Assembly (NCBI RefSeq): GCF_036030735.1
Contig: NZ_CP107928.1
Coordinates: forward strand, 4,650,001-4,714,000
DNA length: 64,000 nucleotides
Origin: Streptomyces sp. NBC_00425
GTDB lineage: Bacteria > Actinomycetota > Actinomycetes > Streptomycetales > Streptomycetaceae
Direction of reading: 5' to 3'
Part shown: piece by piece, positions 45,298 through 51,658 of the stretch
How positions within the stretch are numbered: the stretch's first letter is position 1
Layout of the letters: each line of letters starts with the position of its first letter
Program-made: the position numbers and the translations under genes
Notes under the pieces: generated by a model
What the model was told of the DNA's origin: nothing
Databases searched by the model: none
What the model saw: only the letters and a program-made list of their open reading frames with translations

Positions 45298-46563
45298 TTA
45301 CTGGGCCGTCTGTGGGCCGTGGTCTTCCTGAGAGATGCGCTGAAACACCGAGTCGATGGCGCGACGGGCGCGGTCTCGGCTGTCGGGCATCAGGTGGGCG
45401 TACACCCGGAGCGTCAGCGCCGGGTCGGCGTGCCCCATGTACTCGCTGACGGCCTTGATGTTCTCGCCCGCGTCCAGCAGCGCGGAGGCGTAGAAGTGCC
45501 GCAGGGCGTGCATACCGTGCTCACGCGCCGACTCGTACTTGCCGTTCTCATCCGTTTCCGAGCGAATGAGGCCCGCGTCCGCGAGGGCGGGCTTCCACTC
45601 CTTGCCGTTGAAGTTGCTCCGCCACACCATGCCCCCTTGCTCCGCCGTGAAGAGTAGCCGGGCGGACACCTTCGGCCCTTCCGGCACGTCCCAGGGCAAC
45701 GTGATCTCCACCGGCTTGCAGGCGTCCATGTGGGCTCGGAGAGCTTCTGCCAGGGAGTCGGGCAGCGGCACGTCCCGCTTCTTGCCGCCCTTGGGGAGAG
45801 CGAACACCGGGTGCCCTTCGACGTGCTTGATCTGCCGGACCACGTGAAGCGTGCGCCCGTCGACGTCGATGGCGTCCTCAGCCAGTCCGAACACCTCTCC
45901 CTGTCGTAGACCGCACCCGGCGCCGACGTCGACCATCGCTCGGTACCGCTCCAGAAGGGCCGCTCGAACGGCGAACACCTGGGCGAGCGTCCATGGGACC
46001 ACGCGATGCGCGTCCGGCCTGGGTCGCCGGACGGTCCGTGCACCGCACGGGTTGCGCGACAGCAGCGCATCATCGACAGCGGCAGACAGGACCGACTGAA
46101 CGTCCGCGAAGATGTTCCGGGTGTAGGAAGGGCCTACGCCGGGCTTCGCGTCCAGCGCGGCGAGGAGCTCCCTGATGTGCTCAGGCCGGAAGGTCCCTAT
46201 CGGCCGGGAGCCAAGCACCGGGTAGACGTGCAGCCGCAAGCGCCGGCCGAACTCCTTCCGGGCCATCGGGCTGGACGTCTTGCTGTCCAACCACTTCTCG
46301 GCGTACTGCCGGAACGTGATCCGCACGGACTTGGGATCGGTGTACTGACCGCGCGTCATGTCCGTCTCAATGGCGCTCAACCATTTCTCGGCGAGTCGCT
46401 TCTTTCCGTCGGGAAAGCTCTTGGACTTCTCTGCGCCGTCTGGACCGATGTATCGGGCCCGGTAGCGCAGACCACTTCCGTGGCGGTCGCTCTTGACGCG
46501 GACGGTCTTTCCGCCGGCGTTCGTCTCGGTCTTGAACCAACGGTCTTGGATGTGGCCTGCCAT
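45298..46563 (-). CDS. int: Tyrosine integrase
   Basis: 421-residue site-specific recombinase. An N-terminal SAM-like core-binding domain (about 60-160) precedes a catalytic domain with R220 (GLRQGE), H352 and R355 (HALRH), H378 (MGHADP) and the nucleophile Y388 (RVYAHLMP). All active-site residues are present. It would integrate and, with Xis, excise the element. It is last in the left block and adjacent to attL, as usual for AICEs. Confidence 0.96.
   Translation of the reverse strand: MAGHIQDRWFKTETNAGGKTVRVKSDRHGSGLRYRARYIGPDGAEKSKSFPDGKKRLAEKWLSAIETDMTRGQYTDPKSVRITFRQYAEKWLDSKTSSPMARKEFGRRLRLHVYPVLGSRPIGTFRPEHIRELLAALDAKPGVGPSYTRNIFADVQSVLSAAVDDALLSRNPCGARTVRRPRPDAHRVVPWTLAQVFAVRAALLERYRAMVDVGAGCGLRQGEVFGLAEDAIDVDGRTLHVVRQIKHVEGHPVFALPKGGKKRDVPLPDSLAEALRAHMDACKPVEITLPWDVPEGPKVSARLLFTAEQGGMVWRSNFNGKEWKPALADAGLIRSETDENGKYESAREHGMHALRHFYASALLDAGENIKAVSEYMGHADPALTLRVYAHLMPDSRDRARRAIDSVFQRISQEDHGPQTAQ
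45303..45321 (+). other. Left arm-type repeat (candidate integrase arm site)
   Basis: GGGCCGTCTGTGGGCCGTG matches the right-end copy at 59180-59198 in 18 of 19 positions and same orientation. It overlaps the last codons of int. In the circular form the two copies would flank the core at about 67 and 104 bases, the layout of lambda-like attP arm sites. Confidence 0.6.
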
Positions 46564-46586
46564 GAGGCGGCGGTCCTCTCAACACG

Positions 46587-46624
46587 CAGCAGGGAGAGCC
46601 GCCGGGTCGCGGCTCTCCCTGCTG
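46587..46624 (-). terminator. 16-bp perfect hairpin between xis and int
   Basis: CAGCAGGGAGAGCCGC (46587-46602) pairs exactly with GCGGCTCTCCCTGCTG (46609-46624) around a six-base loop. It sits between the xis stop and the int start on the minus strand. It may uncouple int from xis transcription or act as an attenuator that sets the Int/Xis ratio. Confidence 0.65.
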
Positions 46625-46642
46625 TCTGCGGTGGGTGTTGGG

Positions 46643-46885
46643 TTAGGCAGCGTTTTGTTCGGTGCTCTTGCGTTCGGCGACGTGGGCAAGCACGTCGGCG
46701 GGGTCGTAACGGATGTACTTGCCGATGCGGAATCCGGGCGGTCCCACGCGCTTGCGACGCCACTGGTAGACGGTCTCTTTGGGCACCTCGAACATCTCGG
46801 CGATGTCGTCGGGAGTGAGGTAGCGGTCCGGCAACCCGCCACGGAGTGTGGCGCGCGGGTCCGGTTGTTCACGTGCAGCGCTCAT
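46643..46885 (-). CDS. xis: Excisionase / AlpA-like helix-turn-helix protein
   Basis: 80-residue MerR-like winged helix (YLTPDDIAEMFEVPKETVYQWRRKRVGPPGFRIGK split by the wing), the form of AICE Xis proteins. It lies directly upstream of int in the same orientation. It directs excision by bending DNA at the attachment sites. The upstream 448-base gap holds the iteron cluster. Confidence 0.88.
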   Translation of the reverse strand: MSAAREQPDPRATLRGGLPDRYLTPDDIAEMFEVPKETVYQWRRKRVGPPGFRIGKYIRYDPADVLAHVAERKSTEQNAA

Positions 46886-46946
46886 CGCATGTCCTCCGTG
46901 CGCGGGTGGGTCCGGATTCAGGCGTGTCTGTCCGAGGACCGGATTT

Positions 46947-47154
46947 CTGCGTCACCGCGTCATCTGCGTCACTTAGGTCTCTGACCTGCGGTTTTTGGTG
47001 ACGCTGCAGATCGGGGCTGCGTCACCCGTGCGTCATCGGCTGCGTCACCCGGTGACGCAGGTGACGCAGGATGACGCAGAGTCGGCCGTCTGCGTCATCA
47101 CTGTCAGCGCAGGTCAGGGGCCGTTTTTCGGGTCGGGTGACGCAGGTGACGCAG
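46947..47154. repeat. TGACGCAG iteron cluster, candidate replication origin
   Basis: Ten exact TGACGCAG octamers, five in each orientation, lie within 208 bases. Plus-strand starts are 47053, 47062, 47072, 47138 and 47147; complementary copies are at 46947, 46964, 47017, 47040 and 47090. Degenerate copies are at 46955, 46999 and 47028. The cluster fills the xis-rep gap (46886-47333), which has no gene. A CTGACCTGC (46981-46989) / GCAGGTCAG (47109-47117) inverted pair lies within it, each arm followed shortly by TTTTT. Iterons beside a rep gene suggest an origin or Rep-binding site. Confidence 0.75.
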
Positions 47155-47264
47155 CGTCTTCCTACTTAGGACAAAGAGGGGGCTGTCTGTGGTAGTTCGG
47201 TGCGCCTTACAGAGCGAAGAAGGAGCCGCTGCGCGGCACCTCTTGGGACAGTGCAGGCACCGCA

Positions 47265-47307
47265 AAGCAAGAGGAGCACGCCCCCGGGACCGGTGCTCCT
47301 CTTGCTT
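47265..47307 (-). terminator. 15-bp hairpin after the replication ATPase gene
   Basis: AAGCAAGAGGAGCAC (47265-47279) pairs perfectly with GTGCTCCTCTTGCTT (47293-47307) around 13 bases. It lies 27 bases beyond the stop of the replication gene and separates its transcript from the iterons. Confidence 0.75.
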
Positions 47308-47333
47308 GTCCCTTGGCAGGCGAATCGCGGGGG

Positions 47334-48815
47334 TCAGTGCATCCGCTGTTGCTCGTATGAAGGCAGGGTCAGGGCCACCGTGCGGGTCATTTCGAGGTAG
47401 CGGCCCGCTTTGGTGCGGCCCGAGTCGATGAGGACGCCCCGAGCCGCCAGCGTCGGTTGCAGGCGCTTGAGCCGATCTGAGAGGACTTTGCCGGTGGTCG
47501 GCCACCCCTTGGGCAGGGGACGGCAGTCCTCACCCGCGTAGAGGCGGCTCAGGCAGGACAACCACTCGGTGGACGTCATCTGCTGCACGCCGCCCGACTC
47601 CAAGGTGTCGGCATGCAGAAGGACGGTCTGCGCCAACAGGTCGCCCTCGATCACGTCGTCGTTCAGGTCGTCCAGACTCGTCCGGTACGCGGGCAGCGCA
47701 CCGAGCCCGGTCGCGGCATCGAGCTGCGCGCACAGGTGCGCGAAGTCCGCCATCCGCAGATCGGTGGGCGTCTCCGCCTCCATCGCGCGGACCTTCGCGG
47801 TGAGGTCGAGGAGGGAGCCGAGGACGACGGGCAGGACTTCCGCGTATTCGGCCCACAGTTCGGCCTCGGTACGTCGGACGCGAGGGCGTTCGAGGCGCAG
47901 GGGCAGGAGCCGTTCGGCGAGGTCGGGCCGGATGACCCCCACGTCGATACCGGTCAGGAGCAGGGGCCGGCGGTAGCCGACGCGGAACACGTCCCCGTCG
48001 GTGAACAGGGCCCGCTTGACGCTCTCGGCCCCGGTGACGATGCAGCACATCGCGTCGGACAGGTCCGGCGTCATGTGGGAGAGGTTGTCCAGCGCGGTGA
48101 CCCATCCGGCCGCCACCGCCGCGATCAGGTTCTCCTCATCCTTCGGTGCACGGCGCAGGTCGCCGCTCATGCCCTCGACGATCCGCACGAGCATCCGGCC
48201 GCCGGTGGACTTGCCCGCGCCCTGCGGGCCGGTGAGGAACGGCGCAGGGACCGGTACAGACGGCCCCAGACAGCCGATCAGCCAAGCGATGGCAAGGCAC
48301 TCGGTTTCGGCGGTGGCGAAGTTGCACAGCCTGAGCAGAAGATCGATGCCCTTGCCGTCGGTGTCCTTGGCGGGCAGGGGGAGTTCCCCGGTGAGTTGGG
48401 TGCGCCGCCAGCACACCTCTCGCGGGTCCGGGACAGTGATGTCCCAGCCGGTGGGGTGGATGCGGACGGACTGCCCGTCGTCGCGGCCAAGGTCCAGCCA
48501 CGTCGCCCCGTCGAACCCGGGAGCCACACGGATGTTCACCGGCTGTACGTCCTCGGTGAGCGCGAGCGCTTCGATCAAGTCGAGTGCCTCCTTGAGGGCG
48601 GTCCCGTTGAACACGCCGATGCCGTCCTTGAACAGTCCGACCATCAGTTCCTGGCGGTGGCTGCCGGTCGTGCCCTGCGAGCGGATCGGACGGGCGACGG
48701 GGTGGCCGTTGCGCTGCGCGTACACGGTGCCGTCGGCGGTGCGGAAGTACCGGAAGTGCTCTTGGGCGTAGTCGGTGATGACCTTGCGGGCGGGGTTCTT
48801 CTCGTCGTCGGACAT
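47334..48815 (-). CDS. P-loop replication ATPase/helicase-like protein
   Basis: 493 residues. A central ATPase domain has Walker A GPQGAGKST and a Walker B-like WVTALDN, then a C-terminal region likely to be a winged helix. This is the helicase-like partner of the Prim-Pol protein encoded just upstream (4-base spacing between that stop and this start region). Together they form the Prim-Pol replication module described for AICEs. The iterons downstream are its likely target. ATG 48815 is chosen because the upstream extension is non-conserved. Confidence 0.82.
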   Translation of the reverse strand: MSDDEKNPARKVITDYAQEHFRYFRTADGTVYAQRNGHPVARPIRSQGTTGSHRQELMVGLFKDGIGVFNGTALKEALDLIEALALTEDVQPVNIRVAPGFDGATWLDLGRDDGQSVRIHPTGWDITVPDPREVCWRRTQLTGELPLPAKDTDGKGIDLLLRLCNFATAETECLAIAWLIGCLGPSVPVPAPFLTGPQGAGKSTGGRMLVRIVEGMSGDLRRAPKDEENLIAAVAAGWVTALDNLSHMTPDLSDAMCCIVTGAESVKRALFTDGDVFRVGYRRPLLLTGIDVGVIRPDLAERLLPLRLERPRVRRTEAELWAEYAEVLPVVLGSLLDLTAKVRAMEAETPTDLRMADFAHLCAQLDAATGLGALPAYRTSLDDLNDDVIEGDLLAQTVLLHADTLESGGVQQMTSTEWLSCLSRLYAGEDCRPLPKGWPTTGKVLSDRLKRLQPTLAARGVLIDSGRTKAGRYLEMTRTVALTLPSYEQQRMH

Positions 48816-48817
48816 GG

Positions 48818-49663
48818 TCACAGTCCCAACGTGGTCAGGGCGTTGGTCCACGCATCGGTGCAGTGCCGGGCCGATTCGCCTTTGGCCTGGGCGGCGGTGA
48901 ACAGCCGCGCGGTGTGGACATCGGTGAGGCAGCCGCACCGGCCGTGCGTCGACAGCACGGCGAGGAACGTGCGGTACACGGTCGCGTGGACGGCGCTACG
49001 CGCCTCGGTGATGCGCTGCACGGCCATGGAGATGCCACGGTCCAGATAGGCGGTCGTGCGGTGGGGGCACTCCCCCTGCCCGGCCCTCAGGGGCACTGTG
49101 GCCATCTGTGGCGCTCTGCGGGCCGTGGACGGCTCCTTTACGGCCAGGGCGCGCACAGCGTCCGGGAGAGCGACTGTGGAGCCGGTCCCCGGACCGCGCC
49201 AACGGGCATAGGCCATCGTGGACTTGATGTCGACGCCGGGGCGGACGGCGTTCGATGACGGCATGGTGCCCCGGTAGATCCAGTGCTCGCCCCGGGTGGT
49301 GGTCACGGTCCTGGTCGCGGGCAGGGTGGCGCGGGCCCAGTCGACGGCCGCCGCGTCGTCGAGGTCGACGACGGTCACGCCGGCGCCGCCGGGGTGGTAG
49401 GCGACGGCGGCGGCCCGGCGCCACGCGGACGCCCATGCCGGAGAGGTGAGGATGTGAGGGTCGGTGGTGGCGGCGGCCCACGCGTGGCAGACGCCGGGGC
49501 ACCGACAGGTGCCCGCGGCTTTCATGTTCGGCCGGCCGCCGCATGCGTTGGCGGCGCAGTCCGGGCAGTTGCCGAACGGCACCTTCCCGGCCCGCAACGG
49601 CAGCACGGGCACGGTGCGGGTGGCGAGCGTGAGCGCGGTGTCGAGCAGGGGCGGAGTGCTCAC
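48818..49663 (-). CDS. Bifunctional DNA primase/polymerase (Prim-Pol N-terminal type)
   Basis: 281 residues. Prim-Pol catalytic motifs are visible: VTVVDLDD (metal-binding acids), TTRGEHWIYRG (Ser/His motif region) and GVDIKS (third acid). An N-terminal cysteine cluster (CPDCAANACGG, CRCPGVC) may bind zinc. It would synthesise primers and extend them at the element's origin. GTG 49663 overlaps the methyltransferase stop as GTGA, so these genes are coupled. Confidence 0.88.
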   Translation of the reverse strand: MSTPPLLDTALTLATRTVPVLPLRAGKVPFGNCPDCAANACGGRPNMKAAGTCRCPGVCHAWAAATTDPHILTSPAWASAWRRAAAVAYHPGGAGVTVVDLDDAAAVDWARATLPATRTVTTTRGEHWIYRGTMPSSNAVRPGVDIKSTMAYARWRGPGTGSTVALPDAVRALAVKEPSTARRAPQMATVPLRAGQGECPHRTTAYLDRGISMAVQRITEARSAVHATVYRTFLAVLSTHGRCGCLTDVHTARLFTAAQAKGESARHCTDAWTNALTTLGL

Positions 49664-50406
49664 GCGGCCACCTCCAGCGCGGGGATGTGGGCGGCGAGGA
49701 ACGCGCGGCCGATCCACTCGGTGTAGGCGGGCGGAAGTGCCTCGCGGAGCCGAAGGTGGTCGGTGGACCAGTCGATCCGCTTGGCCTCGCGGATCTCGGC
49801 GACGGTAGCCTTGCCGCCGCCCTTGCCGTAGGCGGCGACGTAGGGGCCATCTCGCCATTCGCCGTGCCGGTAGCCGCGCACGTAGCCCCGATGGAGAGGG
49901 TGCGCCGGCTGCGCGGTCGTCCAGCCGCCCAACTCAAAGTAGCGGTGCATGAGCACGGCCAGGCCGAACTGTTCCCCGCACAGGCGGACGTCCTTGCGGA
50001 CCTCGGAGCCGGCCACGTTCTCGATGACGTACGGGCGTCCGGTGGCATCGAGTGCGGCCCGGGTGGGGGCGATGAGCCGGGGGTAGGTGCGGCCGATCGC
50101 GGCGTTGCGGGCGGCGTTCGTGCCCTTTGTCGGCGCGCCCTCGCCCTGGCAGGGGGGTGAGGCGTGGATGAAGTCGAATTCGTGGCCGTGCTCGCGGATG
50201 AACTCGACCGCGTCGCCCTGGTGGAAGGCGTCGCCGCAGTAGTCCGGCTGTGCCTGGATGTCGACGCCGGTGACGTGGCAGTTCCCGAACGCGCGCCGGT
50301 AGCCGTCGGTGCCACCCCCGATGCAGGAGAAGGCGTCCAGGACCCGGATCGGTCCGTTCAGGGCGAGCGGGGCGAGTGCTCGCCGGATGCTGGTCGGTTG
50401 CGTCAT
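49660..50406 (-). CDS. DNA (cytosine-5) methyltransferase-like protein, short form
   Basis: 248 residues. Motif I (VLDAFSCIGGGTDG), motif IV with the catalytic Cys (ASPPCQGEG), motif VI (YVIENVAGS) and a QFGLAV motif are present. It is shorter than standard C5 methylases, with almost no target-recognition region. ATG 50406 has GGAGG at nine bases. No restriction endonuclease gene lies beside it, so it is an orphan methylase that may protect the element on transfer or mark its own DNA. It leads the replication operon. Confidence 0.85.
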   Translation of the reverse strand: MTQPTSIRRALAPLALNGPIRVLDAFSCIGGGTDGYRRAFGNCHVTGVDIQAQPDYCGDAFHQGDAVEFIREHGHEFDFIHASPPCQGEGAPTKGTNAARNAAIGRTYPRLIAPTRAALDATGRPYVIENVAGSEVRKDVRLCGEQFGLAVLMHRYFELGGWTTAQPAHPLHRGYVRGYRHGEWRDGPYVAAYGKGGGKATVAEIREAKRIDWSTDHLRLREALPPAYTEWIGRAFLAAHIPALEVAA

Positions 50407-50447
50407 GCTGGGAGACCTCCAACAGGTCAGTTGCTGGCTGGTTGGAC

Positions 50448-50508
50448 GGGGCGGCCTTGTCTTTGGCGAGAGGGGCCGCCCCTGCACGGTTGGTTCGTTT
50501 GCACGAAC
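50448..50508. promoter_or_regulatory. Inverted repeats in the divergent promoter of the methylase and 50532 genes
   Basis: GGGGCGGCC (50448-50456) with GGCCGCCCC (50474-50482) forms a 9-bp stem. A compact palindrome GTTCGT-TTGC-ACGAAC lies at 50493-50508, 23 bases before the plus-strand start. They are candidate operators for the divergent transcripts. Confidence 0.45.
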
Positions 50509-50531
50509 GCCGACGTCGGGGGGCGAGGCGA

Positions 50532-50993
50532 GTGGAGTGGACTGCGCTGGTCAGCACTGTCGCTGGAGGTGGCATTGCCACGCTTTCAGCAGGAGCGCTT
50601 GAGTTCTGGCGGTGGAAGAGGCAGAGGAGCGACCAGAACACGGAGAACAAGCGGGTCCTGTATGCCTCGTACCTGGCGGTCCTATCCGGAACGCGTCACG
50701 AATGCAGTGTCCTGGCACGAGCGGCCGACATGCCGTCAGTGGAACGGGCGAAGGCGGTCTGGGATGCGTATGAGCGGTGCCTCAGCCGTCGGTACGAGAT
50801 CGAGGTAATGGCACCGTTACGGATTGTGGCTGCGGCGGACAGCAACCACCGTGTGCTTCGCGACATCTGCATTACAGTCGCGGACGGCGCGACGAGCGAC
50901 AGCGAGGAATACGCAAACCTCCGTGTGGCATACAAAGAGGTTCATTCATCCCTGCGGAACGCCATGAGGTCTGATCTCGGGGCTGAGCCTTAG
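50532..50993 (+). CDS. Hypothetical protein with one N-terminal membrane segment
   Basis: 153 residues. The N-terminal segment ALVSTVAGGGIATLSAGALEF could be a membrane anchor, followed by a basic helix (RWKRQRSDQNTENK) and a soluble helical domain (HECSVLARAADMPSVERAKAVWDAYERC). It is the only plus-strand gene within the minus-strand replication/transfer block, which suggests a separate acquisition. GTG 50532 follows GGGGCGAGGCGA. Its end overlaps the convergent neighbour by four bases. No family recognised. Confidence 0.65.
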   Translation: MEWTALVSTVAGGGIATLSAGALEFWRWKRQRSDQNTENKRVLYASYLAVLSGTRHECSVLARAADMPSVERAKAVWDAYERCLSRRYEIEVMAPLRIVAAADSNHRVLRDICITVADGATSDSEEYANLRVAYKEVHSSLRNAMRSDLGAEP

Positions 50994-51454
50994 ACGTGGA
51001 AGTGGTTGCGCTTGATGACGGCCTTGCGGATGTTGACCGTGGTCCCGTCCTTGCGGCCGTTCGTGCTGAAGATCTGCACGGCGATCCATCCGCCGAAGAT
51101 GACGGCGGCGAGCGTGATGAGCTGGGTGATGAGCGCGGTGAGCGCGGCGATGAACGTGGTCAGGAGCAGCAGTCCGCCGCACACGGCGAGGAACCCGACG
51201 CCTCCGAGGACGACGTTCACCGCCGTCCGCGAGACGGCCGGCTTGGCGACGGCCGGGTCCGGCTTGGCGGGCTCGATGGCGTAGCCGGTGACGACGCGGC
51301 CGTCCGGGAGGACGACGCTCGCGACCGTCGGCAGGATGCCGGGCTGGACGGGAACGAGGGGTGCCGCATACGGCACGGCGGGGGTGAGGGGGGTGGGCTG
51401 GTGGACTGCGACGGCCCGGACGGCGGGCGGGTTGTAGGCGTGCTCGGGGTACAT
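50990..51454 (-). CDS. Small membrane protein of the transfer region
   Basis: 154 residues with a Pro/Val-rich N-terminal half (PTPLTPAVPYAAPLVPVQPG) and two membrane segments (VNVVLGGVGFLAVCGGLLLLT, ITLAAVIFGGWIAVQIFS), ending in a basic tail (NGRKDGTTVNIRKAVIKRNH). ATG 51454 has AAGGGA. It lies downstream of traB in the same orientation. Similar small membrane proteins of Streptomyces plasmids help intramycelial spread (Spd), which is the likely role. Confidence 0.65.
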   Translation of the reverse strand: MYPEHAYNPPAVRAVAVHQPTPLTPAVPYAAPLVPVQPGILPTVASVVLPDGRVVTGYAIEPAKPDPAVAKPAVSRTAVNVVLGGVGFLAVCGGLLLLTTFIAALTALITQLITLAAVIFGGWIAVQIFSTNGRKDGTTVNIRKAVIKRNHFHV

Positions 51455-51478
51455 GCGGAATCCCTTCCGGAGCTGGGT

Positions 51479-51658
51479 GAGGGAGGCGGACACACCCCCT
51501 GCCCGGGGCGGTCTGGAGGGGGTGTCAGGGGTGCTGACCTGCGGGCCTCCCTGCCTCCCTGACAGATCATCGATGCAGGTCAGGGCGAGGGAGGCGGGGC
51601 AGGGAGGGTTTCAGGGAGTTCTCCCTGCCTCCCTGGCCGGGGCGGGGTCGCCTCCCTG
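51479..51658. repeat. clt: CCTCCCTG repeat cluster, candidate clt transfer site
   Basis: Five exact CCTCCCTG copies (51546, 51554, 51628, 51651, and 51600 in reverse) and at least four one-mismatch copies fill the gap at the 3' end of traB. The first two are in direct tandem. TraB proteins of Streptomyces plasmids recognise clusters of 8-bp repeats (TRS) in the clt locus near traB, so this fits in unit length and position. A CTGACCTGC (51534-51542) / GCAGGTCAG (51575-51583) inverted pair lies inside the cluster. Confidence 0.68.

Noticed and set aside
45100..45300. A tRNA gene at the left end as attachment site
   Set aside because: AICEs commonly use tRNAs, but no cloverleaf, T-loop GTTCGA or CCA-proximal pattern is present at either end.
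49660..50406. A restriction-modification system
   Set aside because: No endonuclease gene is found beside the methyltransferase within the element.
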